Positions 57,825-64,000 of a stretch of 64,000 bases of DNA are shown piece after piece. Each line of letters begins with the position of its first letter. Position 1 is the stretch's first letter. Location of the stretch: positions 408,885-472,884 of the forward strand of contig CAWFFV010000013.1 of the NCBI GenBank assembly GCA_963814985.1, written 5' to 3'. The notes below the pieces were generated by a model. It worked only from the letters and a program-made list of their open reading frames with translations. It was not told the DNA's origin and searched no databases. The position numbers and the translations under genes are program-made. The DNA comes from CAWFFV01 sp963814985 (GTDB taxonomy: Bacteria; Chloroflexota; Ktedonobacteria; Ktedonobacterales; Ktedonobacteraceae).

Positions 57825-57897
57825 TATGCACACAACGCATCTGACAGAAGAAAGTATCGGAAATAATTGTGCATTTGTCAGGTGTCTTGTCAGATCA
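57825..57897. promoter_or_regulatory. Shared upstream motif, copy 2
   Basis: TATGCACACAACGCATCTGA then CAGAA, a variable stretch, then TTTGTCAGGTG and TTGTCAGATCA, paralogous to 55,183-55,258. It lies between the minus-strand HTH gene and a plus-strand frame at 57,989, so it may control one or both. Confidence 0.45.
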
Positions 57898-57988
57898 AAA
57901 GAGCTATACTTACAAGAGGGAAAACATTTTCTGGCGCTTTCTGGCGACTTACAACGACTGTCACACTCAATAGCAAAGGATGGTTTGT

Positions 57989-58346
57989 ATGCAACAGCAC
58001 GTCGCATCCCAGGATGAGATCGTGTTTCATGTTTCCTCACACCCGATCTATCTTTGCGGCGCAGCCAGCATCTCTTTTGGGGCCGCCTCGCCTTTTATGG
58101 CCTTCTTTCCTATGCGATCATGTATCAGCATGACCCAGCCCGTCTTGCTTGAACTTGGTCTCCACTGTTCATGTTCCTTTATCGTTCTTTCACCGGATTA
58201 ACGCACAGCAGCTTACTACTTCATCTACAAAATCACCCGCGCACGAAAGGTCTATCGCCTGGAGCAGACCGTTTTTCGTCCGGAGGAGCAGTCTCCTCAA
58301 CAAATCCCCATCAGCGAGATATTACGCCTTTTCCTCGTGATGGTCA
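57989..58346 (+). pseudogene. Degraded hypothetical protein interrupted at the intron site
   Basis: Frame starts MQQHVASQDEIVFHVSSHPI after AAAGGATGG, then shifts (the alternative frame reads WRRSQHLFWGRLAFYGLLSY), and later YYFIYKITRARKVYRLEQTV and ISEILRLFLVMVS up to the intron boundary. It has one hydrophobic segment and charged helices. No family recognised. At least two indels. Confidence 0.3.
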
Positions 58347-60792
58347 GTAAAGGGAGTCGCCGTTCTTTCACTGCCACTCCCAAGCCGTACGTGATAGTTT
58401 CCCATCATACGGCTTTTCAGTGTATGGTCATTTGTGATTGATACCAGTGGCATGCGTCCACTTTTCAGGGTACTTTGCATGCCTTTCATCATGACAGTAA
58501 AGATGGAGAGCTACTTGATTTGTTATCGCATTGTTCATATGATTTCCATCAAGATGGTCAATTTCGATTCGATCTCCATCTTTGAAATGCAGCTGGCACC
58601 ACCGACATTTTCCTTGCTGCTTGTGAAGCAGCTTTCCGAGACTGGTTTTGGTCAATGGATGCGTTTTTAGCCGTTTGCTCCAATAAAGAAGATTTCCATC
58701 ATACGGGCTGGTTTCACCTTTCACTTTCGGGTACGGACGGACTGGTCTGCGTCTGACTGTATGATCTCAAGAGAGTTCTTTTCAGGGACGGCAAAGACTT
58801 GCCTCTCTTCTTCCTCTCTGATGCCAGTAATTTCCTGCTCTCACCCATTCTTTTCCTTTTCTGGGATGTCTCCCACGTGGCCCAACTGACCAGTTGGCAG
58901 TAGAGGGTCTTATCACATCGACGGAAGACTCTTCGTGTCTCTACCGTCCTGTAATAATCAGCCTATCTTCTGATCACCGGATTTAGTTCTCTCCGATGAG
59001 AGCCTCTTGAGGGGCTCCTCTGAAGTTTTTTAATCCTTCTTACCCCTGATCTCCGTATGATACTTTATCTTTTCTTTACTGGGTCTGATGAACGTCTTGA
59101 AGCCAAGAGGTCTTCCATGCGTATCTTTTCCCGATTGCTTTTCGCTTTTTGGAATTTGACGCACCGTGAAGCCAAGAAAGTGAAAGCCCACATTTCCCTG
59201 GTAAGGGGTGAGTGTGTGCGTTACTCTTGTTTTCTTCTGGTTCAAAGCTAATCCCATGCTTTTTAACCATTCTTCTACTGCTTTTGCTGCTATCTGAAGC
59301 ACTTCTTTGTCAGAATGGAGGATCACATAATCGTCCGCATATCGTATGAGAGCAGGTTTTCCTGTCTTTTTCTGCTATGAAGCTTCTGCTACTTGTTCCA
59401 TCCCATGAAGAGCAATATTTGCCAAAAGTGGTGAAATTACACCACCCTGTGGTGTTCCATCTTCTGCTGGTGCAAATACATGTTTATCCAATACACCTGC
59501 CTTGAGCCATTCTTTGATAGTCTGTCTCAATGCGGCATATGTTTGCAATTTCTTCAATAGTGCCTGTTGATTGGATATTGTCGAAACAACCCTTTATGTC
59601 AGCATCAAGCACAAATTTCGCTTTGGACTTGATGTGGTTAAAGATAGCTGCTATTGCATCTTGACAGGAGCGTCCTGGTCGGAAGCCATAGCTGTTCTTC
59701 TCGAAAACCGCTTCCCATTCCGGTTCGATTGCCATTTTTACTAATGCTTGCTTACTTCTTTCAAACATAGTAGGGATACCTAATGGCCGTTTTTCTCCTT
59801 TCCCCGGTTTTGGTATTTGATACGTCGAACTGGTTTAGGCTTTTGGTGCTTCCAGTGCTTTGGATGTATTTGTTTTGCCATGACAAGTCGATCTTTGGGG
59901 GCAACGGATTTCACGCCATCTACCCCGGCAGTTTTCTTGCCCTGGTTTTCCTGAGTCACTCGTCGCACTGCGATCAGTCGAGCTGCTTCGGATTTCATCA
60001 AGAGCTTTTCGAGCTTTTGAACTGCTCTTTGTTTGCCATGTTGCTTGCCTTCGGTAGATGCGCTTTTGGATGCGGTACTGTCAGTTGCTCGGAACTTTCG
60101 CCAGGGCAACGTACGCCAAGCCTCACTTCGTGGGGTCGATCCGTTTCTGATCGTCCTGCGGTGCTTTCCTTTTTGCCATCTTACTTCCTCTCTACTTTCC
60201 ATACAACCGTGTCCACGTCAGCCTATCCTCTGGCTTTCCCAAAGGCATTTGCTTCTTGGACAATCGCTCCATAGGGTGCATTGGTTGGCACCTACTTGCC
60301 GTATCGACCTCCGACGAGAGCATTCCTGATGGTTACTCCGTTCGATCTCTCTGTTTTCAGCTACCGTAGATGGGTGCTATCTACCGAGCGTCTTTTGAAG
60401 ATGGGAAGAGATCTATTCTCTCTTTCAACGTCTTTCCGTATAATAAAGCCGTCTGACGCATACCTTTTGGTCAAGCCTCTCATTCTTTCTGGCTTGTTAG
60501 TCTTCTTTGGAATAGTTTGGTCGCACCTTCGTTTGCTAACAGGCTTCTGTTAGCCCCTCATCCTTCGTAGTAGCTCAACCAATGATCTACTTAGTATGAG
60601 ATTTCAACTGTTCTGATCACTCTGTACCCCGCTTCGCCGTTTTGCTAGGACCAGTCGCCACTTTGGGGGTATGGCTATCATCCGCCCATTTAGATGGTTG
60701 GGGATTTCACCCAACATCAGAGAGATAGTTGTCAAAGATTTCCTTCGCCGCTCTTCCCCCGTCATGCACGGTTTGGAGCGAACGGATCGCAC
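58347..60792 (-). mobile_element. Group II intron with HNH-type reverse-transcriptase ORF
   Basis: On the minus strand the candidate 5' end is GTGCGATCCG at 60,792 (CGCAC on plus), about 610 nt before the ORF. Domain V is clear at 58,382-58,415 (AAGCCGTATGATGGGAAACT, then the complementary ACGTACGGCTT). A domain VI stem GGGAGT/ACTCCC follows, and the intron ends ...CCCTTTAC at 58,347. Other GTGCG candidates at 60,925 and 60,526 make the 5' boundary less certain. The ORF has the RT-HNH layout of chloroplast-like (CL) introns. Confidence 0.75.
58428..60179 (-). pseudogene. Group II intron reverse transcriptase/maturase with HNH endonuclease, frameshifted
   Basis: Fragments in order: MAKRKAPQDDQKRIDPTK start, AVQKLEKLLMKSEAARLIAV and KKTAGVDGVKS (RT-0), QALVKMAIEPEWEAVFEKNSYGFRPGRSCQDAI (RT-2/3), LDADIKGCFDNI (RT-3), GTPQGGVISPLLANIAL (RT-4), RYADDYVIL (RT-5 catalytic YADD), NQKKTRVTH and HFLGFTVR (RT-6/7). 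An HNH domain (CRWCQLHFKDGDRIEIDHLDGNH...LHLYCHDERH) follows. At least three indels, so retromobility from this copy is unlikely if the sequence is correct. Confidence 0.8.
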
Positions 60793-60812
60793 TATACATT
60801 AAACTAAGAACA

Positions 60813-61039
60813 AGCCCTCTCGACACAGGGCTGGAACAAGGGTACACTTGTTCTATACAACTGTTGAACGCGCCAGGGAAAGTCTCGTTCCTCCACCCGG
60901 CTCGACCGATTAAGAAAGCTCGCACTTCCTTGGCGCTGTTCCTGAGCGAGAACCGATCATGAGAGAGTCGCGCGGTCTGAGCGCCACAGTATAAGGGCAC
61001 GTGAGCTCAGGGACCATGCTTGTAGAGAGGAGCATTGCG
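60813..61039 (+). ncRNA. Candidate IS110 bridge RNA region (left non-coding end)
   Basis: Between the intron end and the IS110 transposase lie four hairpins: AGCCCT/AGGGCT (60,813-60,832), GAACAAG/CTTGTTC (60,834-60,853), GCGCCAGGGAA/TTCCTTGGCGC with a 45-nt internal loop (60,870-60,936), and GTTC/GAAC near 60,940. IS110-group elements encode their bridge RNA in the left non-coding end, and size and structure fit. Exact ends and guide loops are not determined. Confidence 0.35.
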
Positions 61040-61040
61040 C

Positions 61041-62258
61041 ATGTGGTATGCCGGTATTGACTGGGCGAACGAGCATCATGACGCCCTGGTCATTGATGAA
61101 GCAGGGTCGTCAGGTCGGCACGCTGCGTGTCGAGCACAGCCCGACAAGGCATGACCAGATTGAACACTTTTTGGAGCAGATCATTGGCTCGGAGTCGAAA
61201 GAACAGATGGCCTGCATCATCGAGACGACGCATGGGTTGTTGATCGCTCACCTGTTGGAAGCGGGCTGGCCGGTCTATCCGGTCAATCCGCGCACCGTTG
61301 ATCGTCGGCGAGCCGCATCGGGAGCCAAGACCGATACGATTGATGCCTACTTGCTGGCCAAGACCGGACGTGCGGACCTGGCCGATTTGCACCGCCTCAC
61401 CCCAGATAGCGAGAAGATTGCCGAGCTGAAACTGCTCACGCGCGATCAAGATGCCTTGATCCGGATGCAAACGCGTCTGGTCAATCAGCTCACCGCTTGT
61501 CTCAAAGCCTACTACCCGGTGGCCCTGGAGCTGTTTACCAAACTGCAGCAGAAGAGCACCTTGCTGTTCTTGCAAACCTACCCCACGCCACAGGCTGCGA
61601 TGGCCGCTTCGGCTGAGCAGATCACAGAGGTCCTCAGACAAGCGAAGCATCCCAATCCGACTCCGGTCGCCGCCACGATTGTCGAGCGGCTGCACCAACC
61701 CCATTTGCAGGCTGATGCCGTCACCACCCGCGCCAAATCGCGTTTGATGCTGGCGCTGGTGAGTCAGCTGCTGCCGCTGATCGAGCAAATTGCGCAGTAT
61801 GACAAGGAGATTCGACACCCTTTTTTTGACCCATGAGGACCACGAGCTCTTTGCGAGCTTGCCGCGTGCAGGCAAACGCCTGGCCCCGCGACTGCTTGCC
61901 GAAATCGGCGATGATCGCACACGCTATCAGGATGCCAGCAGTCTGCAAGCGCTGGGAGGAACCTCGCCTGTGCTCTTTCAAAGCGGGATGTACTCCAAAG
62001 CGCATCGCCGCATGGGCTGTATCAAACCGTTGCGCAATGCCTTGCACCAGTTTGCCTGGCAGACGACACACAGTGAAGCGTGGGCCAGAGACTATTACCA
62101 ACGCAAGCGAGCCGAAGGCAAAAGCCATACGCGTAGCCGTGCGAGCGCTTGCCAATGTGTGGGTCAGGATCATCTTTGCCATGTGGCTCCATCGCCAATG
62201 CTATGAGACGGCCACCTTTGAGCACGCACAACAACAGCATGCACGCAGAGCGGCTTAG
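61041..62258 (+). CDS. IS110-family transposase (DEDD), frameshifted
   Basis: ATG 61,041 after GAGAGGAG gives MWYAGIDWANEHHDALVIDE, the first RuvC-like Asp. An indel near 61,110 moves to the long frame: CIIETTHGLLIAHLLEAGWPVYPVNP, SGAKTDTIDAYLLAKTGR (Asp pair), then a coiled middle. After a break near 61,820 (a run of seven T) comes the transposase_20 domain LLAEIGDDRTRYQDASSLQALGGTSPV with the serine-type region GTSP and QSGMYSKAHRRMGC. A last shift near 62,140 gives VRALANVWVRIIFAMWLHRQ. Would catalyse RNA-guided recombination if intact. Confidence 0.82.
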
Positions 62259-62358
62259 CGGCTCCAGCTCGTGCTGATCACGCTCAACCAGAGCCAAAAA
62301 CCCTCCATTTTTTTGGCTTTCAACTTGGCATGCCCATAAAAGACCACGCAAGCGAGTG

Positions 62359-62389
62359 GCTGTCAAGGAAAGCGCAGCGGCTTGACAGC
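62359..62389. terminator. Hairpin downstream of IS110 transposase
   Basis: GCTGTCAAG and CTTGACAGC form a perfect 9-bp stem with a 13-base loop. It may be the terminator of the transposase or part of the element's right end. The rest of 62,259-62,564 holds nothing I can support. Confidence 0.45.
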
Positions 62390-62564
62390 CGTGAGCGGCG
62401 TGGTACACTGGCTCATGCCTAGTTGAAGACATTTCTCCACCTCTCCTGCTTCTTCATTTGTTCGCTTGCTCCACAATTGGTCCCACAAAAGGCTTGACAT
62501 AGAGAGTCTTTCTTTCTCAGTCCCGTACGAGTTGGGCTCTATCCTCCTTCTCGTGTGTCTTTGC

Positions 62565-63477
62565 ATGACGGTGAGCAGGAGCAGACACAGCCTGTGGAAA
62601 CGGTGTCTTCGCCGTCCAGAAGAAACCCACCAGCCGGCAGGCAGGGTGTTGGCTCAGATCTCCTCTCCGGTGGTGCGTGTGAGCATCAGCTTCATCGAGA
62701 CTCTCACGCTGATCCTTACGGGAACCAACGGGCAACATCTGCCGCTCTCATTTCGCAACCAACGTTGGGCGGCCTTGCTGGCCTATCTGGGGAAAAAGGG
62801 ACCTGGGTGAGCAGGCGCGAGTTGCTCCAGGTGTTCTATCGTGGTCTCAAAGACAAAGAGAATTCGTTTGACACCGATCGATCTCGCATCTTGCTCTTTC
62901 TGCAAGAGAAGGCCCTCAAGCATGGGTTCATCCTTGGAGAAGTGTTTGAACATGGCAAGAACGAACACGATGAGGCCGTTTGGCGTCTGAAGGCCATCTG
63001 TGAGCGAGATGATCAGGCAACTGATCTGTTGGACATCTGGTCTGAAAAGGTAGCTGCCATTGAAGCTGGAACACTCATGCTTGCCAGAGACCAACTGTTG
63101 GCAGGATGCGAGGAGGTCATTCATCTCTCTGCGGGAGGATATCTGGCAAATCATCCTCTCTCAGAAAGGGAATGGTCCTGGGCCAGACCGCTTTTTTTGA
63201 CGTACCGGGAGAAATATCTGACGCTGCTGAGTTCCGTAGCCGCTCGCGAACGACAAGGAGGTGAGCAGGCCACAGAGCAGCAGAGAGAGAACAGTGCTTG
63301 AGGTACTCTGCTCAGCTCTACGCACGATGTGCTCTGACGGCCATTCAAACGATCCCTAACTCCCAACGTGGGGCCTCTGCGCTCAAGCAGTGCCTTCTCA
63401 TCTACGAGCAACTCCAGGATCACAGCGCAGCAGAGAAGGTTTGCAAAGCCTACCAGAGACAAGCGCAGAGGCCCTGA
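62565..63477 (+). CDS. Winged-helix / BTAD-like transcriptional regulator, two frameshifts
   Basis: VVRVSISFIETLTLILTGTN leads into RNQRWAALLAYLGKKGP and, after an indel near 62,808, VSRRELLQVFYRGLKDKENS, a SARP/LuxR-type winged helix. After HLSAGGYLANHPLSEREWSW and a further indel near 63,298 the end LRYSAQLYARCALTAIQTIP...SALKQCLLIYEQLQDHSAAEKVC resembles a BTAD helical repeat. About 300 residues. Target genes unknown; start uncertain. Confidence 0.5.
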
Positions 63478-63499
63478 ATGACTGCCATCGATTCTTCAC

Positions 63500-64000
63500 C
63501 ATAATGGAGCACTCTCCAGACAGTCTTCCCCACGATCACCAAGCACCAGTGTAGTACTCGAAGGCTTTCGGCGGCACGCCCGCCCAAAACCTTTCCGCGC
63601 TGCGTGACGATGTGCAGGCAAGACTTCGCGGCAACAACCAGTTGCTGGAACATGCGCGCAACGAACCTTCAGGCGGTGCGGGCTGGCACGAAGCGCTGGG
63701 AACGCTCTCGCAATTCGGCCGCTCTCTGTTTGATGCTTTGCTCGCACTGGGATAGTTCTCTGTCAAAGGCAGCCGTGAAGATCGCTTCGCGCTGCAGTTG
63801 GAACCAGCCCTTGGGAAGCTGGCCGTCAATATTCGTACCGGCTTTAATCACGTGGCCGGATGCATCCACAAGTGGCGCTTCGAAGTACCGCCTCAAGGAA
63901 TCAATCTGGAGCAGGATATTGCTGACCTCGAGGCACGCATGGACGCGGCACCGCAGGGGGCATTGGCTTCTCTCAGGCGGAGATACTTCGTGCCTACGCG
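63500..64000. other. Unassigned sequence at window end, possible partial gene
   Basis: From about 63,560 the composition becomes more GC-rich than before. Both strands have open stretches: on minus, MRRYFEAPLVDASGHVIKAG and LQREAIFTAAFDRELSQCEQ; on plus, LQLEPALGKLAVNIRTGFNH and INLEQDIADLEARMDAAPQ. I cannot decide which is coding and recognise no family. It is cut by the window edge. Confidence 0.25.

Noticed and set aside
58180..60962. Open frame created when the group II intron is removed (LRLFLVMV joined to YIKLRTSPL)
   Set aside because: The downstream part lies in the structured IS110 left end and shows no protein family, so continuity of the frame is probably chance.

Overview
The window looks like chromosome of a spore-forming, filamentous Chloroflexota of the Ktedonobacteria type. 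That is an inference from gene content: a DUF4012 exopolysaccharide locus, DUF5996, DUF1622 and Ppx-CHAD proteins, 'replication-relaxation' elements, many insertion sequences and intergenic palindromic repeats. It is not a marker-gene identification. Many reading frames are split by single-base indels, including secD and secF, which are normally essential. Either the assembly carries residual indel errors or several genes are decaying. Frameshifted genes are annotated across their full inferred extent and the break is stated.

Layout. 1-3.7 kb: an osmoprotectant (glycine-betaine type) ABC operon. 3.7-11.1 kb: palindromic repeats, a quinone-reductase-like dehydrogenase, a UBP zinc finger protein, a DUF5996 protein, an MFS drug exporter, an alpha/beta hydrolase and an aminoglycoside-phosphotransferase-like kinase. 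11.1-12.6 kb: an IS4-type insertion sequence. 12.6-23.3 kb: a membrane molybdopterin oxidoreductase, then a polysaccharide locus (membrane mannosyltransferase-like protein, GT4 glycosyltransferase, sugar-phosphate transferase, Wzx-like flippase, a shortened glycosyltransferase, a DUF4012 protein, a methyltransferase). 23.8-34.3 kb: a beta/gamma-crystallin-like protein, an F420/FMN enzyme, a PaiB-like protein, an RNA-repair pair (RNA ligase plus HD-Pnk), a LIM-domain DA1-like peptidase, a GNAT enzyme, DUF1622, and a MacB/FtsX-type ABC exporter.

34.8-44.0 kb is an integrative element bounded by a 15-bp direct repeat. It carries a tyrosine recombinase, a Rep-like protein, a primase with a CHC2 zinc finger, a compact operon of very small proteins, a divergent HTH-acetyltransferase-like regulator, and a CRISPR array of 16 repeats without cas genes. 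One CRISPR repeat is split by a 288-bp miniature inverted-repeat element, and a block of four spacers appears twice in the same order, diverged, between perfectly conserved repeats. This element is the most interesting part of the window.

44.2-49.9 kb returns to housekeeping genes: secD, secF, and a polyphosphate cluster (HD, CHAD and Ppx-CHAD proteins). A tRNA-Leu(CAG) with a clear promoter and terminator follows. Next to it begins a second integrative region (integrase, two excisionase-like proteins, a DnaD-like initiator, a DnaC-like loader, a replication-relaxation protein, a DUF5131 protein). 58.3-60.8 kb is a group II intron with a broken reverse transcriptase and an HNH domain. 60.8-62.3 kb is an IS110-family element with a structured 5' region that may hold its bridge RNA. 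62.6-63.5 kb encodes a winged-helix regulator. The last ~0.5 kb could not be assigned.
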